Shown: positions 9,302 through 17,353 of the stretch, piece by piece
How the letters are laid out: each line of letters begins with the position of its first letter
Numbering within the stretch: the first letter of the stretch is position 1
DNA from: Lachnospiraceae bacterium UBA7160
GTDB lineage: Bacteria; Bacillota; Clostridia; Lachnospirales; Lachnospiraceae
DNA: 64,000 nt
Assembly (NCBI GenBank): GCA_002491565.1
Contig: DKWE01000004.1
Location: 1 to 64,000, forward strand
Direction: 5' to 3'
Notes under the pieces: model-generated
Databases searched by the model: none
Told to the model about the DNA's origin: nothing
What the model saw: only the letters and a program-made list of their open reading frames with translations
Position numbers and translations under genes: made by a program

Positions 9302-10585
9302 ATGAAAAAAGGTATGGTAGTAACAGGTGCTTTGGCGCTGTCGATGATTGGAGCTGTGGCAGTGAATGCGCAGGAGATTACGAAAGAAACCGCTGTAAAG
9401 ACGAAATCAGGTGATGTGATTACGCTGACATGGTTGAACCATTATGGAGAGGCCGGCAAGCAGGCATGGGTGCAGAGCGTCAAGGAGCAGTTCGAAGCAA
9501 AGTATGACAATGTGGTGTTAAACATTGAAACAGTGGATGCGGACAGTCATAAAACGATCCTTCAGACGAAGCTGGCATCCGATGATGCTCCGACGATTTT
9601 TGACCTGGGAAGCAATGCGGACCTGGTGGTGTATAACGAGGCTGGTTATCTGGCAGATTTAAGCGATTTTGAATGTCTTGCAAATGTAGACCCGGATCTT
9701 CTCAAGGAAGGGCAGGTGGACGGCAAACAGGTCGGTATCCCGGTGGAACTGTCTGGATATGGGGTTTTCTATAATGTGGATATTTTTGAGGAGTATGGCC
9801 TGAAGGAACCGACGACACTCTCCGAGCTGAAGACTGTCTGCGATACGCTGGTGGCAAACGGAATCACACCATTTGCGACACCATTTGCGGAGGCATGGGC
9901 ATTCAGCTGCTATCCCCGTGTCCTGTATGATGAGGTATGCTGGCATGGTGACGGTGACTTCTGGGCAAAGCTTGCGGACCGGTCTTTAAAGTTTGTTGAT
10001 TCGGAGGATTTCAGAGAACAGATGGAGACGGTCTGGGCGTTCCATGAGTATTGGGGAGATGATGCTTTCGGTACATCGTGGGATTCCGCGCAGCAGATCA
10101 TGGCAAACGGCGAGGCGGCAATGCTGGTACATGGCTCCTGGGCAGTTGACGGGATTACATCCTACAATCCGGATATCAATATCGGAGTATTCCCGATGCC
10201 GGTAAGTGAAGATCCCTCAGAAGCGCTCATGATCAAGGAGCCGGGTCAGCAGCTGGTTCTCTACAATTATGAGGACGAAGAGATCAAAGAGGCTGCGCGC
10301 AATCTTTACAATCTGATTTATTCCGAGGACTGCATGAGAGTATACGCAGAGGAAGCTCACCAGATGCCGTCCGTACCAGGGGACTATGAGATGCTTCCGG
10401 CACTTTCGGAGATTATGAATTACCCGGCGGAGCAGTCCTTCAGCGAGGCGGGACTTGTGCGCAAGGATTCGGAGCATGAGGATGTACTGTTTGAAACCAT
10501 GATGAATGCATTCATGGGAAGCAGCTTTGACGTGGATGCTCTGCTCGAAGAGCTTGATGCGGCATATGACAATCTTGCGGAGTGA
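9302..10585 (+). CDS. Sugar ABC transporter solute-binding protein without a lipobox
   Basis: The mature protein is a family 1 extracellular binding protein (TLTWLNHYGEAGKQAW start, central GYGVFYNVDIFEEYGL) that would hand an oligosaccharide to the permeases upstream. ATG 9302 is chosen because GAGAGGAG precedes it and it directly begins a signal peptide of about 23 residues. The signal region contains no cysteine, ending VNA-QE, so it looks like an ordinary secretion signal rather than a lipoprotein signal. That is odd for a Gram-positive importer, where the binding protein is normally lipid-anchored. The similar protein at 50761 does have a lipobox. A strong hairpin follows the gene. Confidence 0.88.
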   Translation: MKKGMVVTGALALSMIGAVAVNAQEITKETAVKTKSGDVITLTWLNHYGEAGKQAWVQSVKEQFEAKYDNVVLNIETVDADSHKTILQTKLASDDAPTIFDLGSNADLVVYNEAGYLADLSDFECLANVDPDLLKEGQVDGKQVGIPVELSGYGVFYNVDIFEEYGLKEPTTLSELKTVCDTLVANGITPFATPFAEAWAFSCYPRVLYDEVCWHGDGDFWAKLADRSLKFVDSEDFREQMETVWAFHEYWGDDAFGTSWDSAQQIMANGEAAMLVHGSWAVDGITSYNPDINIGVFPMPVSEDPSEALMIKEPGQQLVLYNYEDEEIKEAARNLYNLIYSEDCMRVYAEEAHQMPSVPGDYEMLPALSEIMNYPAEQSFSEAGLVRKDSEHEDVLFETMMNAFMGSSFDVDALLEELDAAYDNLAE

Positions 10586-10608
10586 TCTGTGACGGAGTAA
10601 TGTGTACG

Positions 10609-10653
10609 GAGGGTGTCGCAAAATAGCAGAAGGCTGCTTTTTGCGACACCCTC
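10609..10653 (+). terminator. Long hairpin after the binding-protein gene
   Basis: GAGGGTGTCGCAAAA (10609-10623) pairs perfectly with TTTTGCGACACCCTC (10639-10653), and AGCAG/CTGCT continues the stem inward. No long T run follows, so it may terminate only partly or protect the abundant binding-protein message from decay while allowing read-through into the GH35 gene 28 bases downstream. Confidence 0.65.
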
Positions 10654-10680
10654 TTATCGGCGTTTGAAAAGGAGGCGCTT

Positions 10681-13287
10681 ATGGAGATACAGCTTAATGA
10701 AAAGGGGATAAAAATTGGCGAAACGCATCGGATCTTGCTGGCATCCTCATTGTTTTACTTCCGGATTCCCAGGGAACGCTGGGACCGGAGAATGAAGCTT
10801 TTAAAGACAGCCGGTTATAATGCGATCGACGTCTATTTTCCGTGGAACTATCACGAGATTTCGCCGGGCGTGTGGGACTTTCAGAAAAACCGCGATGTTG
10901 AATACTTTCTGAAGCTTGCCCGGGAGAATGAGCTGTTTGTCATAGCGAGACCTGGCCCGTATATTTGCTCGGAATGGGATGGAGGCGCGATCCCGGCCTG
11001 GCTCTATGCGGACGGCATCCCGGTTCGGCAGGACGATCCGGCCTTTTTGAAGGCAATGCATGCCTGGTACTCCCACATCCTTCCGATTCTGAGCGAATAT
11101 CAGATTACAAGACAGGGGACAGTCGTCTGTATGCAGATTGAGAATGAGCTGGATTTTTATGATTGCAAAAGCCCTGTCACCTATATGGGGAAGCTGAAAA
11201 AAATGGCGGAATCCTTCGGCATGGAGGTGCCGTTGTTCTATTGCTGCGGGCAGGATGATATCGTGAAGAGCGGCGGTCTGACGGAGGGATTGTATTCCTC
11301 GTTTAATGTGTATGCGCCGGAAGATTACAGGGATCTGGAGCGACGGGCGCTGCACCTTTACGCGGCAGCGGCATTGCGGAAGCAGCCGTTTATGGTGACA
11401 GAGACGAACCGGGAGCATGACTGGCTGAAACGGCTCCTTGCAAGTGGCGCGAAATTGCTGGGTCCATACAATCAGACAGCCGGCACCACCATGGACTTTT
11501 ACACAGGGATTACGAACTGGGGCCCAAAGGAGGCGCCGGTCGCGATTATGGCGACAGATTATGATTTTAAGTCCATGATCGGTTCTGCCGGAAATTACGA
11601 CCATGCAATCATCAAGGCAAGACTGTTTGCAGGGCTGCTTTATACCTTCGGTGATTTTCTCGGACGGGGAATCCCGGGAAAAAGTACGGCGACTGTGAGC
11701 GGTAAGAATATCAACACGGTAATTCCGGAGCTTGTAACAGAAAGAGGCACATTTATGGAGGTTTCCAGTCTCTCTGTAAAGCAGACGGTTTCGCTTGTGT
11801 TTCAGGGGAGACCTTACGAGCTGGAAATGGAGGCTGGCGAGACAAAGCTGCTGCCTGCGGATGTCAGGATTAATGAGCGGGTGACACTGCGGTTTGCAAA
11901 TTATGAGATTGCATCCGTTGTGGCGGAGGGAGACCGCACGATTGTGTGGATGTACGGCAGAGGAAAAGCATCCTTCCTCATTTCCGAGGATGGGACAGAC
12001 AGGCTGTATGAGACGGAGCAGCCAGCGGACGGATCAGAAATCTGCGCAGGCGACGTGGTCTTCCGGCTGGGAAGTGAGGACTATGTTTCCGAAAACGGCC
12101 TGCCCTTTTTCCCTGCTCTGGCGGCAGCGCCTGGGGAACAGGAAGAAACGATCCGCGATGTGCATACGAAAATCTATGATTGTTCTCTGACTGAAGAAAA
12201 TAAAATCAGAGGCAGCATTTTGCCTATGGAATTATACGGGCAGTATCGCGGGATCGGGATGTATGAGACAGAAATCCCGGAAAAAGGGCTCTGTCTGCTT
12301 TCGGGTCTGGCCGATGTCGTAACCATCATGCAGGGAGACAGGACAGAGACTGTCTACTGCAATGGGAGCACCAGGGTAGACGAATATGAGAGCGGAACAC
12401 TTTCTGTAATGACGGAAATATGGGGGCATGCGAATTTTGATGATATCCGGGTGAAAAGCCTGAGAATGGGATCTTTAAAAGGAATGGACACGCTGCTCTA
12501 TGTCCGGCGGACGGAGGATCTTACGAACGGCTGGCTTGGGTATGAAGTCACAGAGAACCCGCAGGAGACATGCTTTTTCCGGCATTCGCCGTACAATGCG
12601 GTCATGAATGCAGATGGATACAACCGGGCGTCCTCACCGCTGATAACGTTGATGAACCGGACGATCCATTCCTCTGAGGGAGAGGACGGCTTGTTCCTGC
12701 ATTTCGGGAAGGCCGAATGCATGATAACCGTCTACGTCAACAATCGAAGGGCAGCCAGCGTTGTGAAGGATGATCCCTATGTAGATTTATCGGCTTATGC
12801 AGGACAGGGGGATCTGGAGCTTACCCTGCACGTCTGCCGGCGCTATTATACGGACGAGATGGGTAAAGTCACGCTTTATGCCGGGAAGAAAGCAGATGAA
12901 TGCCGGTTCTGCTCCGTTTCACCGGAGCGGGGGATGCAGAGGGAGGAAAATCTTCCGGTCAGCCTGGACAGGCAGAAAAATAAAATGATCGAGCTGTCCG
13001 CGGATGTAGGCAGAGAAGATGATCTGAAGCTGTTTTTCTACGGCAAAAATGTAAAGATGACTGTGTACGCCGCAGATCACGTTATGGGGCGGATTTACCT
13101 ATCGGACAATCCGGTGCCCATGGTGGGAGGAGGGACGTGTAATACCACATTCGTCCCTGGAGAATGGCTGCAGAAAGCTCCCGTAAGAATATGGTGCCAG
13201 GCAATCGGAGAGAATGCAGCGGTTGACAGCATCATCGTAAAGCGGTATAAAAATGGCGTAGTGGTGCCTGCGAAGCAGGCATGTTAG
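10681..13287 (+). CDS. GH35 beta-galactosidase
   Basis: This 868-residue enzyme has the GH35 catalytic barrel: NAIDVYFPWNYHE, then the family hallmark ARPGPYICSEWDGGAIPAW. The acid/base Glu156 lies in MQIENELD and the likely nucleophile Glu241 in MVTETNREHDW. The remaining 500 residues form beta-sandwich domains common in this family. No signal peptide is present, so it acts on imported substrate. GGAGGCGCTT gives a good ribosome site. It follows the importer genes after a hairpin and completes the operon, splitting terminal beta-galactosyl residues by inference. The final codons lie in a hairpin (GCCTGCGAAGCAGGC) matching one at the start of the window. Confidence 0.88.
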   Translation: MEIQLNEKGIKIGETHRILLASSLFYFRIPRERWDRRMKLLKTAGYNAIDVYFPWNYHEISPGVWDFQKNRDVEYFLKLARENELFVIARPGPYICSEWDGGAIPAWLYADGIPVRQDDPAFLKAMHAWYSHILPILSEYQITRQGTVVCMQIENELDFYDCKSPVTYMGKLKKMAESFGMEVPLFYCCGQDDIVKSGGLTEGLYSSFNVYAPEDYRDLERRALHLYAAAALRKQPFMVTETNREHDWLKRLLASGAKLLGPYNQTAGTTMDFYTGITNWGPKEAPVAIMATDYDFKSMIGSAGNYDHAIIKARLFAGLLYTFGDFLGRGIPGKSTATVSGKNINTVIPELVTERGTFMEVSSLSVKQTVSLVFQGRPYELEMEAGETKLLPADVRINERVTLRFANYEIASVVAEGDRTIVWMYGRGKASFLISEDGTDRLYETEQPADGSEICAGDVVFRLGSEDYVSENGLPFFPALAAAPGEQEETIRDVHTKIYDCSLTEENKIRGSILPMELYGQYRGIGMYETEIPEKGLCLLSGLADVVTIMQGDRTETVYCNGSTRVDEYESGTLSVMTEIWGHANFDDIRVKSLRMGSLKGMDTLLYVRRTEDLTNGWLGYEVTENPQETCFFRHSPYNAVMNADGYNRASSPLITLMNRTIHSSEGEDGLFLHFGKAECMITVYVNNRRAASVVKDDPYVDLSAYAGQGDLELTLHVCRRYYTDEMGKVTLYAGKKADECRFCSVSPERGMQREENLPVSLDRQKNKMIELSADVGREDDLKLFFYGKNVKMTVYAADHVMGRIYLSDNPVPMVGGGTCNTTFVPGEWLQKAPVRIWCQAIGENAAVDSIIVKRYKNGVVVPAKQAC

Positions 13288-13372
13288 TTCGGGGAGGAGA
13301 GATAAAAATAACTCCTATAGAGTTACTGCTCATACTTCTCTGTGCAGTGATACCGTGAACAGGAGCGCCGAT

Positions 13373-14143
13373 TCAGCGCAGAGAGGTCTGAATCTCTTTT
13401 TTCACCCTGAGGACATACTGGGAAAGCTCCGCGATCCGCGCGTCGTCCATGCGGGTGACGGGAGCGGAGATCGAGAAAGCGTAGCGCGCTCCATCGTCAA
13501 AGCCCTGGACTGCGGCGGCGATGCAGCGGACGCCGATTTCGTTTTCTTCGTCGTCCAGTGCGTACCCGCGCTGCCGTACCTCCTGGATCCGTTCAAAAAA
13601 GGCTGTATAATCAGTAATTGTATGGGGCGTCAGCTTCGAGATGGAGCTGGAGTCCCATATTTTTTTGATGGCCTCGTCCTCCATGTCTGCGAGCATAGCC
13701 TTTCCGATACCAGAGCAGTACAGCGGAATGCGGCTGCCAACCTTGGAGGCCATGCGGATCGAGTTCTGGCTGGACTCCTGCTTGTAGATGTAGACGGCCT
13801 CTAGTCCATCGAGCTGAACAAAATGAACGGTCTCTCCGGTCTCCCGGGAAAGCTCCCGGATAAAGGGACGCGCAATCTCCAGAATATCAATATTCTGGAG
13901 AATCTGGTTGGACAGAGTCAGAAAGCGGAAGGAAAGCGCGTACCTTCCGTCAGAGGGGTCCTGCCGGACATAGCCGACATAGATTAGAGACGACAGAAGA
14001 CGGTGCACCGTGCTCTTATTTAAATCAAGTCTCTGGCAGAGGGCGGCCAGCGTAAGCGGGCCGGTCTCCGCCAGCGTTTCAATCACAAGAAACAGGCGGT
14101 CTGTGACCTGGATGGGATTCTTATTTTCAGTTTTGTTTTCCAT
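13373..14143 (-). CDS. IclR-family regulator, probable KdgR-type
   Basis: The 256-residue protein has a winged helix at the N-terminus (TLAALCQRLDLNKSTVHRLL) and an IclR effector domain with GETVHFVQLDGLEAVYIY and PLYCSGIGKAMLA. It is divergent from eda and kdgK, so it probably senses a uronate-derived keto sugar acid such as KDG or KDPG and controls that operon. ATG at 14143 is used because GGAG lies nine bases upstream. Longer versions starting further out lack a ribosome site and add non-family sequence. Inverted repeats of IclR type lie in the shared spacer. Effector and direction of control are inference. Confidence 0.88.
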   Translation of the reverse strand: MENKTENKNPIQVTDRLFLVIETLAETGPLTLAALCQRLDLNKSTVHRLLSSLIYVGYVRQDPSDGRYALSFRFLTLSNQILQNIDILEIARPFIRELSRETGETVHFVQLDGLEAVYIYKQESSQNSIRMASKVGSRIPLYCSGIGKAMLADMEDEAIKKIWDSSSISKLTPHTITDYTAFFERIQEVRQRGYALDDEENEIGVRCIAAAVQGFDDGARYAFSISAPVTRMDDARIAELSQYVLRVKKEIQTSLR

Positions 14144-14278
14144 ATATAATTGCTCCATAATTGAAAATTGGATACTGTTACGGTTCAGCTGTCTCAAGCG
14201 TCCAGACGTACTTCTCTTGACGTTGGCTGACCATACTGTAATGTTTGTGCAATTGTCAGATGCCACTGTATCATATCA

Positions 14279-14293
14279 TGAAATACCGTTTCA
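14279..14293. promoter_or_regulatory. Candidate IclR/KdgR operator, regulator side
   Basis: TGAAATACCGTTTCA is an imperfect palindrome with the same TGAAAT and TTTCA arms as the site at 14383. Its position close to the divergent regulator gene suggests autoregulation. Confidence 0.55.
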
Positions 14294-14332
14294 CACAACG
14301 ATTTATTTATTGAAAAAATACGAATTTTAGTG

Positions 14333-14360
14333 TTGACATTTCCGCCTGATCGGCTATAAT
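14333..14360 (+). promoter_or_regulatory. Sigma-A promoter of eda-kdgK
   Basis: A consensus TTGACA (14333-14338) is followed after 16 bases by a consensus TATAAT (14355-14360). The predicted start near 14367 lies just upstream of the operator at 14383. Confidence 0.8.
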
Positions 14361-14382
14361 GAAGATACAAAATATCATTATA

Positions 14383-14397
14383 TGAAATAACATTTCA
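14383..14397. promoter_or_regulatory. Candidate IclR/KdgR operator, eda side
   Basis: TGAAATAACATTTCA forms a palindrome around an AAC centre, extended by A and T outside, and another ATGAAAT half-site follows at about 14401. It lies downstream of the predicted transcription start, a repressing position. Confidence 0.65.
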
Positions 14398-14427
14398 TAA
14401 TATGAAATGCGAAAGGAGAAGGTATTT

Positions 14428-15066
14428 ATGAAAACAGCAGCAGAGATGATTGCAGGTCTGGGGGTTGTGCCGGTAGTAGTTTTGAATGATGCGAAGGATG
14501 CGGCGCCGCTGGCGAAGGCATTGGTAGAAGGCGGGCTTCCGTGTGCAGAAGTGACATTCCGCACGGCGGCGGCTGAGGAGTCGATCCGCATCATGACGCA
14601 GGAGTATCCTGAGATGTTTGTCGGTGCAGGCACAGTTCTGACGATTGAGCAGGTAGACCGTGCGGTAGCTGCAGGTGCGAAGTTCATCGTCAGCCCGGGG
14701 TTTGATCCGGAGATCGTGGATTACTGTCTGGAGAAGGAGATTCCGATCTTCCCGGGAGTTGTCACACCGTCAGAGCTTGCGCAGGCAGTGAAGAGAGGGC
14801 TGAAGGTCGTGAAGTTCTTCCCGGCGGCACAGTTCGGCGGATTATCTACGATCAAAGCGCTGGCAGCGCCGTACACCACGGTTTCCTTTATGCCGACCGG
14901 CGGCGTCAGTGCGTCCAATCTGAAAGAGTTCCTCAGCTATGACCGGATCATTGCCTGCGGCGGAAGCTGGATGGTGAAGGGCGACCTGGTGAAGACAGGC
15001 GATTTTGCGAAGATCAGAGAGCTGACGGCGGAGGCAGTCGCGCTTGTAAAGGAGATCAGAGGGTAA
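14428..15066 (+). CDS. eda: KDPG/KHG aldolase
   Basis: The 212-residue class I aldolase splits 2-keto-3-deoxy-6-phosphogluconate into pyruvate and glyceraldehyde 3-phosphate in the cytoplasm. Family landmarks are EVTFRT (Glu41, Arg45), FVGAGTV, FIVSPGFD, FPGVVTPSE and the Schiff-base lysine in VKFFPA (Lys129). The C-terminal GGVS and CGGSWM motifs form the phosphate pocket. ATG 14428 has AAAGGAGAAGG upstream; an ATG seven codons earlier lacks one. It is followed by the matching kinase gene 98 bases on, so the pair forms the lower half of hexuronate breakdown. Confidence 0.95.
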   Translation: MKTAAEMIAGLGVVPVVVLNDAKDAAPLAKALVEGGLPCAEVTFRTAAAEESIRIMTQEYPEMFVGAGTVLTIEQVDRAVAAGAKFIVSPGFDPEIVDYCLEKEIPIFPGVVTPSELAQAVKRGLKVVKFFPAAQFGGLSTIKALAAPYTTVSFMPTGGVSASNLKEFLSYDRIIACGGSWMVKGDLVKTGDFAKIRELTAEAVALVKEIRG

Positions 15067-15164
15067 TCGCTCACGGAGATATAGGGCTCTGGGGCAACCT
15101 GTGCTTGCTGCTACAGGGGTTATGAATGATAAATGGAATAGAAAGCAACTGGGAGGAGATTACA

Positions 15165-16262
15165 ATGAATTTAAATTTAAGACCGGCAAAAGAATGTAAA
15201 TATGATGCAGTATCACTTGGAGAGGTTATGCTCCGCCTGGACCCGGGCGAGGGAAGAATTCGCACAGCGCGGTCGTTCCGCGCATGGGAGGGCGGCGGCG
15301 AGTACAACGTCGTGCGCGGCCTGCGCAGATGCTTCGGCATGAAGACCGGTGTGATCACAGCGTTTGCAGATAACGAAGTCGGAAAGCTGATGGAAGATTT
15401 TATCCTGCAGGGTGGAGTGGATACGGACCTGATCAAGTGGGTGCCGACCGATGGGATCGGACGCGTATGCCGCAACGGCCTGAACTTTACTGAGAGAGGC
15501 TTTGGTATCCGCGGTGCAGTCGGATGCTCGGACCGTGCGAATACCGCGATTTCAAAGGCGACACCGGAGGATTTTGACTTTGACTATATTTTTGGCGAGC
15601 TTGGCGCGCGCTGGCTGCACACCGGCGGCATCTACGCAGCTCTGTCTGAGCAGTCCTGCGAGACCGTCATCGAGGCGATTAAGACAGCCAAGAAGTACGG
15701 CACGGTCGTTTCCTACGACCTGAACTACCGCCCGTCCATGTGGAGCGCAATCGGCGGCCAGGCAAAGGCACAGGAAGTAAACAAAGAGATTGCAAAATAC
15801 GTAGATGTCATGATCGGCAACGAGGAAGATTTTACAGCGTGCCTCGGCTTTGAGATCGAGGGCAATGACGCAAACCTCAAGGAGCTGAACCTGGACGGCT
15901 ACAAGAAGATGATCAATGAGGCGGCAAAGACCTATCCGAACTTTAAGGCAGTTGCGACGACGCTCCGCACAGTCAAGACGGCGACCGTCAATGACTGGAG
16001 CGCGATCTGCTGGGCGGACGGCGAGATCTACAAGGCGAAGGATTATAAGGGGCTGGAGATCATGGACCGCGTCGGCGGCGGCGATTCCTTTGCTTCAGGT
16101 CTGATCTATGGCCTGATGACGACAGAAAATGCAGAGCTCGCTGTCAATTACGGCGCAGCACACGGCGCACTGGCGATGACGACACCGGGCGATACCACGA
16201 TGGCAAGCAAGAAAGAAGTCGAGGCGATCATGGGCGGTGCAGGCGCGCGCGTACAGAGATAA
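15165..16262 (+). CDS. kdgK: 2-keto-3-deoxygluconate kinase (PfkB family)
   Basis: The 365-residue PfkB-type kinase has the first family signature region around GGGEYNVVRGLRR and the second, catalytic one at DRVGGGDSFASGLIYGL, where the Asp abstracts the proton from the sugar hydroxyl. Context beside eda and an IclR regulator points to phosphorylating 2-keto-3-deoxygluconate to KDPG, the aldolase substrate. ATG 15165 is chosen for its GGGAGGAG ribosome site; the upstream in-frame ATG at 15126 has none. Related kinases can prefer other keto-deoxy acids, so the substrate assignment rests on neighbours. Confidence 0.88.
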   Translation: MNLNLRPAKECKYDAVSLGEVMLRLDPGEGRIRTARSFRAWEGGGEYNVVRGLRRCFGMKTGVITAFADNEVGKLMEDFILQGGVDTDLIKWVPTDGIGRVCRNGLNFTERGFGIRGAVGCSDRANTAISKATPEDFDFDYIFGELGARWLHTGGIYAALSEQSCETVIEAIKTAKKYGTVVSYDLNYRPSMWSAIGGQAKAQEVNKEIAKYVDVMIGNEEDFTACLGFEIEGNDANLKELNLDGYKKMINEAAKTYPNFKAVATTLRTVKTATVNDWSAICWADGEIYKAKDYKGLEIMDRVGGGDSFASGLIYGLMTTENAELAVNYGAAHGALAMTTPGDTTMASKKEVEAIMGGAGARVQR

Positions 16263-16290
16263 TGCATGCATTACAATTTTCCTGAATACC

Positions 16291-16324
16291 GGGGTGGCTG
16301 TCATGTGCGGCTGCCCCATTTTAG
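16291..16324 (+). terminator. Probable terminator of eda-kdgK
   Basis: GGGGTGGC pairs with GCTGCCCC (two wobble pairs) across an 11-base loop and is followed by ATTTTA. It lies 29 bases after the kdgK stop. The remaining 200 bases before the next gene show no other clear signal. Confidence 0.65.
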
Positions 16325-16524
16325 TGTGAACAGTAACGAGGTCTGAACATACGGCTGCATCTGCGAAAGCTCTGCCTTTACACTGACTCCGGAATATGTT
16401 AAACTCTTACCAGTGCCGGGAGCCGTCAGACGCGGAGCGTGCTTAGTGCCTGCGCTGTGAATGCCTGATGGCGTGCGGCTGCTATCCTGTATTGCATACG
16501 CACAGAAACATACGGAGGTAGATT

Positions 16525-17316
16525 ATGAATTTATTAAAATACCGTATCAAAACATTTTGTAAATACAAAGATCTTGTGAAAGAACTGGTTCAGCGTGACC
16601 TGAAGCTAAAGTATCGGCGCAGCTTTCTCGGCTATCTCTGGAGTATCCTGAACCCTTTGCTTGTCATGATCATTATGGCAGTCGTATTTTCACAGATTTT
16701 TAAGAAAAAGATTGTAAACTTCCCGGTGTATCTCTTCACAGGACGGATGCTCTACGACTTTTTGAAGCAGAGCACCACCGGTGCGATGAAGTCTGTCGTC
16801 GGCAATGCTTCCCTGTTGAAAAAGGTCTACATGCCGAAGTACATTTTCACTTTTGCAAAGGTCACAAGCTGCATGGTAGATATGGTATTTTCCATGGGGG
16901 CGCTCGTGATTGTCATGATATTAACACGCGCGCCATTCTATTGGGAATTTCTGCTTTGTCCGGTTGTTATCCTGCAGCTGTACATCTTCTGCTGCGGCCT
17001 TGGATTTTTCCTTGCGCAGCTGAATGTATTTTTCCGGGATGTCCAGTATATCTATAATGCAGTACTGACGGGCTGGATGTACATGACGCCGATCGTGTAT
17101 TCCATCGATATGATCGATTCCAGGGAGCTTTTATTTGTCATAAAAGGACTAAATCCTCTGTATTACTATGTAGCGCAGTTCCGGGATCTGATCTACTACG
17201 GCAGGCTTCCCGGCCCGAGAATCTTCTGGGGCGGATGGCTGATCGCGTTTCTGATGCTGGCAATCGGAGTCTGGAGTTTCCAGAGGGCGAAGGACAAATT
17301 TATACTGTATATATAA
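16525..17316 (+). CDS. Polysaccharide/teichoic acid ABC exporter permease (Wzm/TagG type)
   Basis: The 263-residue protein has the ABC-2 exporter pattern: an amphipathic N-terminus (LVQRDLKLKYRRSFLGYLWS) followed by six membrane spans and a short basic tail. It should form the membrane channel that flips a lipid-linked polymer to the outer face, driven by the ATPase encoded 38 bases downstream. The ACGGAGG ribosome site is well placed. It opens a run of tightly packed genes, to 29.4 kb, for cytidyl-phosphate-based polymer synthesis, which supports a teichoic-acid-like or capsular product. Confidence 0.9.
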   Translation: MNLLKYRIKTFCKYKDLVKELVQRDLKLKYRRSFLGYLWSILNPLLVMIIMAVVFSQIFKKKIVNFPVYLFTGRMLYDFLKQSTTGAMKSVVGNASLLKKVYMPKYIFTFAKVTSCMVDMVFSMGALVIVMILTRAPFYWEFLLCPVVILQLYIFCCGLGFFLAQLNVFFRDVQYIYNAVLTGWMYMTPIVYSIDMIDSRELLFVIKGLNPLYYYVAQFRDLIYYGRLPGPRIFWGGWLIAFLMLAIGVWSFQRAKDKFILYI

Positions 17317-17353
17317 TGAAAGTCCGGTCTCAATGGATGTTGGAGGAAAAAGC

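Noticed and set aside
13379..13402. Terminator for the GH35 gene (AGAGA/TCTCT followed by six T)
   Set aside because: The stem is only five pairs and lies within the end of the convergent IclR coding region, so support is too weak.
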